Shown here in pieces: positions 34,711 to 42,492 of a stretch of 44,958 nucleotides of DNA. The stretch covers positions 1 through 44,958 of the forward strand of contig CAZTBB010000010.1 of assembly GCA_964611755.1 (NCBI GenBank), written 5' to 3'. This stretch comes from CAZTBB01 sp964611755 (GTDB lineage: Bacteria; Pseudomonadota; Alphaproteobacteria; Micavibrionales; Micavibrionaceae). How positions within the stretch are numbered: position 1 is the first letter of the stretch; every line of letters begins with the position of its first letter. Below the pieces are notes generated by a model. The model had not been told where the DNA came from. It worked only from the letters and a program-made list of their open reading frames with translations, and did no database searches. A program made the translations under genes and the position numbers.

Positions 34711-34752
34711 AAAAATAAAAATGATGACTGATTTTTTATCACCAGCCATCAT
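34711..34752 (-). terminator. Terminator of sapC
   Basis: Read on the minus strand, ATGATGGCTG and CAGTCATCAT form a 10-bp stem with one G-U or mismatch position, followed by TTTTTATTTTT. It lies 47 bases past the sapC stop. Confidence 0.65.
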
Positions 34753-34798
34753 TTGAATCAAGCAATTTTCCGTAAATTATCCACTATGCCGTGGAAAG

Positions 34799-35584
34799 TT
34801 ACGCTGCCTCTTTTTCGAGGCGGTTATTTAGCAATGTTGTAAGGCGTTGCCACTGTGCGCCAGAGAAAAGATGCGCATAGATAAACGGCAAATAACCTTT
34901 TTGACGCCATTCAAGGAATGTCTTGTCATCAAGGCTTGCCAGTTTCTTTTCATCAATGATTTTAAAACCAGAGAAGCTAATGCGGCGGTTTCCGGCAACA
35001 TTAATCTGTGCTTCGCGGTCAACCAAAATATCAGCATCGGCCAGAGCTTTGCTGAAGTCCATCGTTTGTTGGGCTGCCGAATGATATGACTTGCAGAATT
35101 CAAGGGCGTTTTGCGCGAGTTCTGTTGGCTCACCGTCTTTGCTGAAGAATGGCTGGTCTGCATTTTCGTGCACGATTTTATCATCCATATCAACACATAG
35201 TGTAAGCTGGTCTGTGTCAGGTAGTTCAGAGAATATGAATGGGTAGCGTCTGATATAGGCCGGGATATAAGATTGCTCTAGCCATGTTCCTTTATTCTCG
35301 AGGAATAGATTTTCGCCATCACGAAGCCCCAAGATTGCCACAGGCGTTGCGTTGCCATCCGGTGAAAAAGCAATGGGATAGACATGACAAACTTGCGGCA
35401 TTTCAATCAAATTGATCGGTACGGCATTCACGCCCTCTGTGAAGCCAAAGCCAAAATTTTTCTTTAGTCCAAATTTTGCATGCACCTTCGAGTCAATCGG
35501 AGAAGGTTTTGAATAAAACAGAGGAAGGTTGGTAACCGCTGCACCCTTGTCAGCACCATTTTCCTGATTTTTAGTTTTTGACAT
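34799..35584 (-). CDS. sapC: SapC family protein
   Basis: The 261-residue protein matches the SapC family, first linked to S-layer secretion in Campylobacter and widespread in Caulobacter and other alphaproteobacteria. Landmarks are P-L-F-Y-S-K-P-S-P-I-D near the N-terminus, F-G-F-T-E-G-V-N-A-V-P-I-N-L-I-E, H-V-Y-P-I-A-F-S-P-D-G-N-A-T-P-V-A-I-L-G-L-R and E-Q-S-Y-I-P-A-Y-I-R-R-Y-P-F-I. No signal peptide is visible. The molecular function of the family is not established; a role with surface protein export is inferred from Campylobacter naming only. It is divergent from ugd over 238 bases in which I see no clear promoter. Confidence 0.85.
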   Translation of the reverse strand: MSKTKNQENGADKGAAVTNLPLFYSKPSPIDSKVHAKFGLKKNFGFGFTEGVNAVPINLIEMPQVCHVYPIAFSPDGNATPVAILGLRDGENLFLENKGTWLEQSYIPAYIRRYPFIFSELPDTDQLTLCVDMDDKIVHENADQPFFSKDGEPTELAQNALEFCKSYHSAAQQTMDFSKALADADILVDREAQINVAGNRRISFSGFKIIDEKKLASLDDKTFLEWRQKGYLPFIYAHLFSGAQWQRLTTLLNNRLEKEAA

Positions 35585-35822
35585 AATGATGAACCCCTTC
35601 TTTTACGTCAGTTTTATGCCAAAAACATAAACAGATGCGTTGCTCTATGCAAAGGATTTTCTCAATATTTTGCCGAGAAGCTATGAATAAAGCGCGATAT
35701 GGGCTTGGAATAATTCTTGATCGCGTCAAACGGTAGGATTTTCGGCATTTCTTTCTTTTCATTGAAACTATTTTATCCTAATGTGCGCCTAGGTTTAAAT
35801 TGATCAAAGAGGTTTGTTTACA

Positions 35823-37187
35823 ATGCGCATAGGAGTTGTCGGTACAGGGTATGTCGGATTGGTATCCGGAACATGTTTTGCAGAATTTGGCATAGAGGTT
35901 GTTTGTGTCGATAAGATGGAAGGCAAGATCGAAGGGCTGAAAAAGGGTGTTATTCCCATCTATGAGCCGGGATTGGATGATTTGGTTGAAAAACAGGTCA
36001 AAGCCGGACGTCTGTCTTTTACAACAGATCTTAAAGAGGCCATGGAAGGCGCGGACGCAGTTTTTATTGCCGTTGGAACGCCGCCTAAGCCGGATGATGG
36101 GCAGGCCGATCTTTCATATGTGTTTCAAGCAGCGCGCGAAATTGCAGCCACGATGGAGGGGTATACCCTGATTGTCACGAAATCCACTGTGCCTGTGGGC
36201 ACGGCGCGTGAGGTTGAACGTATTGTCAAAGAAGAGCTCGAAAAGCTTGGAAAATCCGATGTTGAATTTGATGTATGCTCCAATCCGGAATTTCTTCGAG
36301 AGGGTGCTGCAATCAATGACTTTATTCGTCCTGATCGTGTTGTTATCGGCACGGAAAGTGAGCGTGCGGTCGAGATTATGCGCGCGCTTTACCGCCCGTT
36401 ATACATTAATGAGACACCGATGGTTGTAACATCGCCGGAAACATCAGAGATCATCAAATATGCCAGCAATGCGTTTTTGGCAACCAAGATCACGTTCATT
36501 AATGAAATTGCCAATCTTTGTGAGAAGGCAGGTGCAAATGTTCAGGAAGTTGCGCGCGGTATCGGTCTTGATGGCCGTATCGGATCAAAGTTTTTGCATG
36601 CCGGGCCCGGTTTTGGTGGATCGTGTTTCCCCAAAGATACGCTGGCTTTAACGCAGATTGGGCAAAAATATGAAGCCCCGCAGAACATCGTTGAGACCGT
36701 TGTTTGGGTCAACGCAGAGCGTCAAAAATCAATGGCTTACCGTATTGTTGATGCCTGTGACGGTGACGTGAATGGCAAGCGCATCGGTGTTTTGGGTGTA
36801 TCATTCAAGCCGGGAACAGATGATGTGCGCGAGTCACCCAGCCTTGTTATTATTCCGCTTTTGCAAGAGTTGGGTGCAAACGTGGCGGCCTATGATCCGG
36901 CGGCGATGGAAGAGGCGGCCAAGCACCTTGAGGGTGTTGAGTGGTGCAATGACGCATATGATGTGGCCAAAGGTGCGGATGTATTGGTTATTGTTACGGA
37001 ATGGAATGAATTCCGCGCGTTGAATCTGGATCGTATTGAGGAATTGATGAGCCGCAAATGCATGGTTGATATGCGCAATATTTACAAAATTGAAGAGATG
37101 AAAGAGCGCGGTTTCCAGTATATTTCTGTTGGCCGAAAAAATGTGACGCTGGGTGATGCTTCGCCTGCACTAAAAAAGGCTGTTTAA
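35823..37187 (+). CDS. ugd: UDP-glucose 6-dehydrogenase
   Basis: Ugd oxidises UDP-glucose twice with NAD to UDP-glucuronate, the donor for acidic surface polysaccharides. The 454-residue product has the N-terminal NAD fold G-V-V-G-T-G-Y-V-G-L (4-13), the active-site G-G-S-C-F-P-K-D with Cys268, and the conserved K-Y-A-S-N-A-F-L-A-T-K-I-T-F-I-N-E segment and F-K-P-G-T-D-D-V-R-E-S-P. ATG 35823 gives the usual N-terminus. It lies 86 bases before cysD on the same strand, with no terminator between, so it may be co-transcribed with the sulfate-activation genes. Confidence 0.96.
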   Translation: MRIGVVGTGYVGLVSGTCFAEFGIEVVCVDKMEGKIEGLKKGVIPIYEPGLDDLVEKQVKAGRLSFTTDLKEAMEGADAVFIAVGTPPKPDDGQADLSYVFQAAREIAATMEGYTLIVTKSTVPVGTAREVERIVKEELEKLGKSDVEFDVCSNPEFLREGAAINDFIRPDRVVIGTESERAVEIMRALYRPLYINETPMVVTSPETSEIIKYASNAFLATKITFINEIANLCEKAGANVQEVARGIGLDGRIGSKFLHAGPGFGGSCFPKDTLALTQIGQKYEAPQNIVETVVWVNAERQKSMAYRIVDACDGDVNGKRIGVLGVSFKPGTDDVRESPSLVIIPLLQELGANVAAYDPAAMEEAAKHLEGVEWCNDAYDVAKGADVLVIVTEWNEFRALNLDRIEELMSRKCMVDMRNIYKIEEMKERGFQYISVGRKNVTLGDASPALKKAV

Positions 37188-37273
37188 GTAACGGTTTTTA
37201 GAGGCTGTAACTTTACTTCATTTCCGGACTAATGTGTAATGGTTCGAGGAAATATTGGCGAAAGTGAAGGTCT

Positions 37274-38089
37274 GTGTATTCTTACCTTGATGAGCTCGAA
37301 GCTCAGACAATTTATATTATTCGGGAGGCTTATAACCGTGTTCATCCGCTCGGGATGCTCTGGTCTATCGGAAAAGACTCAACGGCTTTGCTATGGCTGG
37401 TGCGAAAGGCGTTCTTTGGCCGGGTACCATTTCCAGTGATTTTGCTGGATACCGGTATGGAGATGGACGAGGTTTATGCGTTTCGTGATGAATTGGTCGC
37501 GAAATGGGACCTTCAATGCATTAATCACGTATGCCCTCCCGAAGATGATATGGATCAAACCCTGCCACCTGCGACGCGCGCAGCAATGCGCAAAACGGAG
37601 GGGTTGAAAACATTGTTGGCTGAGCACGATTTTAAAGGTATTTTTGCCGGTATTCGCCGAGATGAACAAGCGATGCGCGCAAAAGAGCGTGTTTTTTCTC
37701 CCAGATCCGAGGCCGGTGAGTGGGATTTTAAAAGCCAGCCGGCAGAGTTCTGGGATCAGTACAGAACGGATTTTCCCGAAGGATACCACCTGCGTATCCA
37801 TCCATTGTTACATTGGACGGAGGTCGATATTTGGCGCTACACACAACGTGAGGATATTCCATCTTGCAGCTTGTACTTTGCACGTAAAGATGATGAAAGC
37901 GGCAAGATGATGCGTTATCGCTCTCTTGGGGAAAAAAATATTACGACGCCGGTTGAGAGCGCGGCGGCTAATATAGATGACATCATTAAAGAACTGGAAG
38001 AGACAGATGTATCTGAAAGGTCTGGCAGGGCGATGGACCGTGAGACTGAAGATAGTTTTGAGATATTGCGCGCGCGCGGTTACATGTAG
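37274..38089 (+). CDS. cysD: Sulfate adenylyltransferase subunit 2 (CysD), GTG start
   Basis: CysD is the catalytic ATP sulfurylase subunit that makes adenylyl sulfate (APS), driven by the CysN GTPase. The 271-residue product has the PP-loop S-I-G-K-D-S-T (31-37), L-D-T-G-M-E, F-A-G-I-R-R-D-E and the S-R-S-E-x-G-E-W-type segment, and the R-Y-R-S-L-G-E-K family motif. The start codon is GTG, with AAGG about 5 bases upstream; the usual N-terminus follows at once. cysNC begins 14 bases after its stop. Confidence 0.95.
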   Translation: MYSYLDELEAQTIYIIREAYNRVHPLGMLWSIGKDSTALLWLVRKAFFGRVPFPVILLDTGMEMDEVYAFRDELVAKWDLQCINHVCPPEDDMDQTLPPATRAAMRKTEGLKTLLAEHDFKGIFAGIRRDEQAMRAKERVFSPRSEAGEWDFKSQPAEFWDQYRTDFPEGYHLRIHPLLHWTEVDIWRYTQREDIPSCSLYFARKDDESGKMMRYRSLGEKNITTPVESAAANIDDIIKELEETDVSERSGRAMDRETEDSFEILRARGYM

Positions 38090-38103
38090 GAATTTATAAT
38101 AGC

Positions 38104-40029
38104 ATGACAGAGAATTCCAAATCACAGGATGAAGCAGGAGGCGCAAAGCCCTTGCGCGTTGCTGTTGTGGGGCATGTTGACCATGGCAAGTCGAGCCTTA
38201 TTGGTCGATTGTTGCATGATACGCAGAGTTTGCCAGAGGGAAAGCTGCTGGAGTTGGAAGAGATATGCAAACGGCGCGGCACGGATGTTTTGGAGTGGTC
38301 ATTTTTATTGGATGCCTTTCAGGCCGAGCGTGATCAGGCGGTAACGATTGATACAACACAAATTAGATTTTCAACGCAGCAACGTGATTACGTTATCATC
38401 GATGCGCCGGGGCACCGTGAGTTTTTAAAAAATATGATTTCTGGCGCCGCGGCCGCCGATGCTGCCATTTTGGTTGTTGATGCCACAGAGGGTGTGCGTG
38501 AACAAACCAAACGCCATGCCTACCTGCTCTCACTTCTGGGGCTGCAACAACTTGGCGTTGTTATCAATAAAATGGATGCTGTTGGCTATAAGACAGAAAT
38601 ATTTAGTGCGGTTTCTAAGGAGGTCGTTGATTACTTAACCTCAATTGGGTTGTCAGCAGGCCATATAGTGCCTATCTCGGCGCGGCAAGGCGATATGATT
38701 ACAGGGCGCAGTGAAGATATGCCTTGGTATGAGGGCAAAAACCTTGTGGAGGTGTTGGATGATTTTGATCTCCCAGGCCGGTTGATTGCCGAGCCGTTGC
38801 GGTTCCCGGTGCAAGATGTCTATCGTTTTGGAGAGCAGCGCATTATAGTCGGCCGCGTTGAGACCGGAGAGCTGTGCAAAGGTGATGTGGTATTGTTTTC
38901 ACCCACTAATGAAACGGCGCACGTGAGCTCAATTGAGGTGTGGCCTGAAAACAAGGATAAGGTCAAAGCGCAGGCCGGGGATGTGATCGGCATAACAATT
39001 GATAATAAAATTTTTGTTGAGCGCGGCCACATTGCCAGTCATGAAAAAAATTCCCCCATGCTCTCTAATATTTTTAGGGCCAATATTTTTTGGTTTGCAG
39101 ACAATCCTTTGAAAGTCGGTAATTCGTATAAAGTACGCTATGGAACCTTTGAGGCTAAGGTAAGCGTGCAATCTGTTGATAAGGTGATTGATACGGATAA
39201 TCTTAAACAAGATAGTGATGCATTCGAGGTCGGACGGAATGCTGTTGCCGAAGTTATATTGCGTTCACATGATTTGTTGCCGCTTGATCCATATGCAGAC
39301 AATCCTCGCATGGGGCGTCTGGCTATATATGATGGGTATGCCATCGCCGGTGGCGGCATTATTAAGATGGAGGGCTATGCTGACCAGCGCCGGACAAGCA
39401 AGCCTAAATCAAAGAATATTTTCAAAGTGGATCACCTGATGGAGGCCGAAGCGCGGGCGCGCAACAAGGGACATTTGGGCGGGGTTTACTGGTTTACAGG
39501 CTTGTCGGGGGCGGGGAAATCAACACTGGCCATGGCCGTGGAAAAGGAGCTGTTTAAGCGCGGTTATCATACTTATGTTCTGGATGGTGATAATGTGCGC
39601 CATGGCTTGAACTCTGATCTTGGGTTTTCGCCAGAAGATAGGGCGGAGAACATCAGGCGTATCGGGCATGTTTCTGCTTTGATGGCTGATGCTGGTTTGA
39701 TCGTCATTAGTGCATTTATCTCGCCGTACAAGGATGATCGCGAGCAGGCACGCGCGTGCTGTCCGGGCGGCTTCCATGAAATATTTGTTGATGCGGATTT
39801 GAAAACCTGTGAAAAGCGAGACCCTAAAGGGCTTTACAAGAAAGCGCGGGCAGGGGAGATACATGAATTCACCGGTATTGATTCACCCTATGAGCCGCCA
39901 GAGAACCCCGAAGTTGTAGTGGATACGCAACGTAACGATATTGAAACATGTGTGCATCAAATTATGCGCTATATTGAAGGGCAAGTGGCCTTGAAGGACA
40001 GAGCCGGAGAAAAATCATTTTCTGGCTGA
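38104..40029 (+). CDS. cysNC: Bifunctional CysN-CysC: sulfate adenylyltransferase GTPase subunit and APS kinase
   Basis: The 641-residue fusion couples ATP sulfurylase to APS kinase, producing PAPS. The N-terminal GTPase has G1 G-H-V-D-H-G-K-S (23-30), G3 D-A-P-G-H-R-E-F and G4 N-K-M-D, followed by EF-Tu-like beta domains. The C-terminal kinase has the P-loop G-L-S-G-A-G-K-S-T (about 466-474), D-G-D-N-V-R-H-G-L-N and I-S-P-Y-K-D-D-R. Both domains appear complete, as in NodQ. With cysD upstream and cysQ downstream it forms a compact unit for PAPS production and PAP turnover. No reductase or sulfotransferase gene lies in the window. Confidence 0.96.
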   Translation: MTENSKSQDEAGGAKPLRVAVVGHVDHGKSSLIGRLLHDTQSLPEGKLLELEEICKRRGTDVLEWSFLLDAFQAERDQAVTIDTTQIRFSTQQRDYVIIDAPGHREFLKNMISGAAAADAAILVVDATEGVREQTKRHAYLLSLLGLQQLGVVINKMDAVGYKTEIFSAVSKEVVDYLTSIGLSAGHIVPISARQGDMITGRSEDMPWYEGKNLVEVLDDFDLPGRLIAEPLRFPVQDVYRFGEQRIIVGRVETGELCKGDVVLFSPTNETAHVSSIEVWPENKDKVKAQAGDVIGITIDNKIFVERGHIASHEKNSPMLSNIFRANIFWFADNPLKVGNSYKVRYGTFEAKVSVQSVDKVIDTDNLKQDSDAFEVGRNAVAEVILRSHDLLPLDPYADNPRMGRLAIYDGYAIAGGGIIKMEGYADQRRTSKPKSKNIFKVDHLMEAEARARNKGHLGGVYWFTGLSGAGKSTLAMAVEKELFKRGYHTYVLDGDNVRHGLNSDLGFSPEDRAENIRRIGHVSALMADAGLIVISAFISPYKDDREQARACCPGGFHEIFVDADLKTCEKRDPKGLYKKARAGEIHEFTGIDSPYEPPENPEVVVDTQRNDIETCVHQIMRYIEGQVALKDRAGEKSFSG

Positions 40030-40048
40030 TTAGGAGAGATAAAATTCT

Positions 40049-40876
40049 ATGGAAGAAAAGTTACTAAATAATCTTGGAGCTCTGTGCAATATGGTGCGTC
40101 GCATCGCTGTTGAGGCGGGCGAGATTACGCTGCAATATTTTGATGATGCGGGGTATCAGGGGGCAGATGCAAAATCGGATGGTTCTCCCGTGACTTTGGC
40201 GGATCAAGAGGCAGAGAAATATATCGAGGCCGAGCTCCTTAAAATTTTGCCCTCTGTTCCAATGATCGGAGAGGAATCAGTATCAGAAGGGCGTAAAACG
40301 GATTTATCCGCGCATGAGTATTTCTGGCTGGTTGATCCGTTGGATGGAACAAAGCAGTTTATTTCAGGCAAGGGGGATTACACGGTCAATATTGCCCTTA
40401 TCAAAGGCAAGGATCCCGTGATGGGCGTTGTCTACGCACCTGTCCCGGGTGAGCTTTATGCTGGGCACGGGCCTGGGTCTGCTATTCGTTGGATGGATGA
40501 TAGTGAAAAAGAAAGATCAATCTCCGTGCGGCCGTATCCACCCGAGGGGCTAACGGTTGTGGCTAGTGCAAGTCATGGCAATGTAGAGCGTCTGCAGGGG
40601 TTTTTGGAGCAGTATAAAGTCAATAAACTTCTGAAGCGCGGTAGCTCGCTCAAAATTTGTCTTATTGCGGCTGGGAAGGCTGATATTTATCCGCGCTTTG
40701 GCCCAACCTGTGAGTGGGATACGGCTGCTGCTGATGCCGTCTTGCGTGCAGCCGGCGGCATGGTTTGTTCGCTTGATGGGAAAGCCTTTGAGTATGGCGG
40801 TTCTGATCCTCAGTTTTTGAATCCGGAATTTGTAGCGGCCGGCCCGGATGTTTTTCCTTTCCCGGATGAAGAATAG
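40049..40876 (+). CDS. cysQ: 3'(2'),5'-bisphosphate nucleotidase CysQ
   Basis: CysQ removes the 3' phosphate of PAP, the by-product of PAPS use that would otherwise inhibit sulfotransferases and RNases. The 275-residue inositol-monophosphatase-fold enzyme has metal ligands E75-E76 in G-E-E-S-V-S, D-P-L-D-G-T (96-101), and the C-terminal W-D-T-A-A-A-D. It follows cysNC by 19 bases with the site TAGGAGAG, so the three genes and perhaps ugd form one unit. It converges with the repressor gene, with 14 bases between stops. Confidence 0.94.
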   Translation: MEEKLLNNLGALCNMVRRIAVEAGEITLQYFDDAGYQGADAKSDGSPVTLADQEAEKYIEAELLKILPSVPMIGEESVSEGRKTDLSAHEYFWLVDPLDGTKQFISGKGDYTVNIALIKGKDPVMGVVYAPVPGELYAGHGPGSAIRWMDDSEKERSISVRPYPPEGLTVVASASHGNVERLQGFLEQYKVNKLLKRGSSLKICLIAAGKADIYPRFGPTCEWDTAAADAVLRAAGGMVCSLDGKAFEYGGSDPQFLNPEFVAAGPDVFPFPDEE

Positions 40877-40890
40877 CCCCTCCTAAGGTG

Positions 40891-41499
40891 CTATAACCAT
40901 TGGACTTTCCCGATGATGCGTCCAATAACCATGAATTCCGATTCTTTCAATATTTGCGGGTGAAAGTTTTTATTGTTTGCGGAAATTTTTATTTTTGCCG
41001 GTTTTGAATTGGCAATATATTCGCATTGGCGAAGCATATAGCCAAATCCATCGGAGACAACAAAAACGCCCGGCGGAGTTGGCTTTTTGTCTGTCAGATC
41101 TACGATTGCCACATCGCCATCCTTAAAGTCCGGCTCCATTGTGTTTTCCTCAACCGTAAAGGTTTTAAGATAGCTAGGATGGGCATTGGTTTTATGCTTG
41201 ATAATATTTTGTGGGATGGTCCATTCTGCGTTGTCTGGGACAGTCTTTTCGTTAAAGCCATTATCTTGTTTAAGCGGTGTGAGAACATATTGGTTCTGGT
41301 TCGATGTTGTCTCTTGAAGGTGTTCCGTGCTTAGGCCAAAATATTGGCGCATGGAGAGGTATTCATGGGCCTTGATTTGGCGCGCACCTGCCAAAATTTT
41401 ACTGATCGCAGGGGCATCCAGACCAATGGCACGCGCCAGGCCGCTTTTGGATTTTTCCGGGTTGAGATCAAATTGCTCTTTTAACCATTCCGCATTCAT
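40891..41499 (-). CDS. LexA/CI-like repressor (HTH plus S24 fold) lacking the Ser-Lys dyad
   Basis: The 202-residue product has an N-terminal HTH (about 16-55: S-G-L-A-R-A-I-G-L-D-A-P-A-I-S-K-I-L-A) and a C-terminal S24/LexA-type domain (about 110-200). The segment aligned with the catalytic V-x-G-D-S-M-E-P reads V-E-E-N-T-M-E-P, giving Thr120 in place of Ser, and the segment aligned with A-K-R-L reads L-R-Q-C, with Arg157 in place of Lys. Self-cleavage is therefore doubtful. ATG 41499 has no clear ribosome site; 41505 would be TTG. Two palindromes upstream look like its operators. No phage genes are adjacent. Confidence 0.88.
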   Translation of the reverse strand: MNAEWLKEQFDLNPEKSKSGLARAIGLDAPAISKILAGARQIKAHEYLSMRQYFGLSTEHLQETTSNQNQYVLTPLKQDNGFNEKTVPDNAEWTIPQNIIKHKTNAHPSYLKTFTVEENTMEPDFKDGDVAIVDLTDKKPTPPGVFVVSDGFGYMLRQCEYIANSKPAKIKISANNKNFHPQILKESEFMVIGRIIGKVQWL

Positions 41500-41532
41500 A
41501 AACAAAGTATGTCATGTGAAAACGCTCAAAAA

Positions 41533-41551
41533 AATTTCTAAATTAGAAATT
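41533..41551 (-). promoter_or_regulatory. Operator-like palindrome 1 upstream of the S24 repressor
   Basis: A 19-bp palindrome with perfect 9-base arms (AATTTCTAA and TTAGAAATT around a central A). Its core TTTCT-N5-AGAAA recurs at 41564-41578. It lies 34 bases before the repressor start. Confidence 0.6.
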
Positions 41552-41557
41552 ATTGAT

Positions 41558-41583
41558 AGTTTTTTTCTTTTATAGAAAAAACT
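41558..41583 (-). promoter_or_regulatory. Operator-like palindrome 2 upstream of the S24 repressor
   Basis: AGTTTTTTTCT and AGAAAAAACT form arms that match except for one extra T. The core TTTCT-N5-AGAAA is the same as in palindrome 1; the two centres are 29 bases apart. Confidence 0.5.
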
Positions 41584-41602
41584 AAATCAATTTATAGTTG
41601 TT

Positions 41603-42229
41603 TTATTTGAATGGTTCTTTTTGTTCAAAGACAAGCATATCTGTGCTGGTCGGGTGTTTAAAGCAAATACGCTGGGCATGAAGGCACAGGCGCTCTGATT
41701 TGCTTATCACCGCATCGGGTGCGTAAAGCTGATCCCCTAAAATGGGATGTCCTAGAGCAAGCATGTGCACGCGTAATTGGTGAGACCGACCTGTTACAGG
41801 CTTCAATTCCATCAAGGTTGTGTTATCGTGACGTCTTTCAATAACCTTCCAATGCGTAAGCGCATTTTTGCCTGCCTCATGACAGACTTTTTGTTTGGGG
41901 CGCTTGGGCCAATCACAGATCAAAGGCAGGTCAATAGATCCTGTGTTTTCACTCGGATGCCCTTCAATAAGTGCGCGATAGGTTTTCTCAATCTCGCGTT
42001 TCTCGAATTGAAGAGAGAGGTTGCGATGAGCATCAATATTGAGCGCCATCAGCATGAGTCCTGATGTGGCCATATCCAGACGGTGAATAATGGTTGCAGA
42101 TGGAAATTGGGTTTGCGCTCTGCGCTCAAGACAGTCTTGCTTGTCATCACCCTTGCCTGGAACGCTCAGTAGTCCTGATGGCTTGTTTAGAACCAATACG
42201 TCGTTATCTGAATGAAGGACATCAAGCAT
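41603..42229 (-). CDS. rluA: Pseudouridine synthase RluA
   Basis: RluA makes pseudouridine at 23S rRNA U746 and, in E. coli, at U32 of several tRNAs including tRNA-Phe. The 208-residue product has the active-site H-R-L-D-M-A-T-S-G (catalytic Asp52) and RluA-specific stretches D-L-P-L-I-C-D-W-P, R-P-K-Q-K-V-C and G-R-S-H-Q-L-R-V-H-M-L-A-L-G-H-P. Its length agrees with E. coli RluA (219) and not with the larger RluC/RluD, which have an S4 domain. It starts 16 bases downstream of the tRNA-Phe gene on the same strand, so both may share the tRNA promoter. Confidence 0.93.
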   Translation of the reverse strand: MLDVLHSDNDVLVLNKPSGLLSVPGKGDDKQDCLERRAQTQFPSATIIHRLDMATSGLMLMALNIDAHRNLSLQFEKREIEKTYRALIEGHPSENTGSIDLPLICDWPKRPKQKVCHEAGKNALTHWKVIERRHDNTTLMELKPVTGRSHQLRVHMLALGHPILGDQLYAPDAVISKSERLCLHAQRICFKHPTSTDMLVFEQKEPFK

Positions 42230-42245
42230 GAGAGTGGGGGATAAA

Positions 42246-42320
42246 TGGTGCCCAGGGGCAGAATTGAACTGCCGACACGCGGATTTTCAATCCGCTGCTC
42301 TACCACTGAGCTACCCGGGC
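42246..42320 (-). tRNA. tRNA-Phe (anticodon GAA), CCA encoded
   Basis: The 75-nt gene folds into a standard cloverleaf: acceptor GCCCGGG with CCTGGGC, D stem GCTC/GAGC, anticodon stem GCGGA/TCCGC with loop TTGAAAA (anticodon GAA), T stem GGCAG/CTGCC with loop TTCAATT, discriminator A and encoded CCA. The loop from position 32 matches the known RluA target U-U-N-N-A-A-A. Confidence 0.97.
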
Positions 42321-42340
42321 GTAAAACTATACGAATAGCG

Positions 42341-42369
42341 CTTATAGAATAACCTGCATGCGCTGTCTA
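42341..42369 (-). promoter_or_regulatory. Promoter of tRNA-Phe (and probably rluA)
   Basis: On the minus strand, TAGACA (42369-42364), a 17-base spacer and TATAAG (42346-42341) lie in front of the tRNA. Transcription would start about 14 bases before the mature 5' end. Confidence 0.7.
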
Positions 42370-42423
42370 GGGGGAAAACAACAAAATAGCAAAAATAGTA
42401 AAACCACAAAAAAAATAGTGTTA

Positions 42424-42437
42424 TTGATATAAGTCAA
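42424..42437 (+). promoter_or_regulatory. FNR/FixK-type box upstream of the 126-residue protein gene
   Basis: TTGAT-ATAA-GTCAA matches the FNR-family consensus TTGAT-N4-ATCAA in 9 of 10 defined bases. With the -10 CATAAT at 42460-42465, its centre would be about 41.5 bases before the transcription start, as at class II FNR promoters; TATAAT at 42466-42471 would place it at about 47. Confidence 0.6.
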
Positions 42438-42492
42438 TTCAGCCATGTCGATAATCCTTCATAATTATAATATAAGCTGAGGAGGTTATGTT

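Noticed and set aside
35717..35729. TTGA-N5-TCAA near ugd, resembling an FNR-type box
   Set aside because: The spacer is 5 bases where the two other sites and the known consensus have 6, so dimer geometry does not fit.
40891..41602. Prophage or mobile element suggested by the CI-like repressor
   Set aside because: No integrase, structural or lysis genes are nearby, and the flanks are housekeeping genes.
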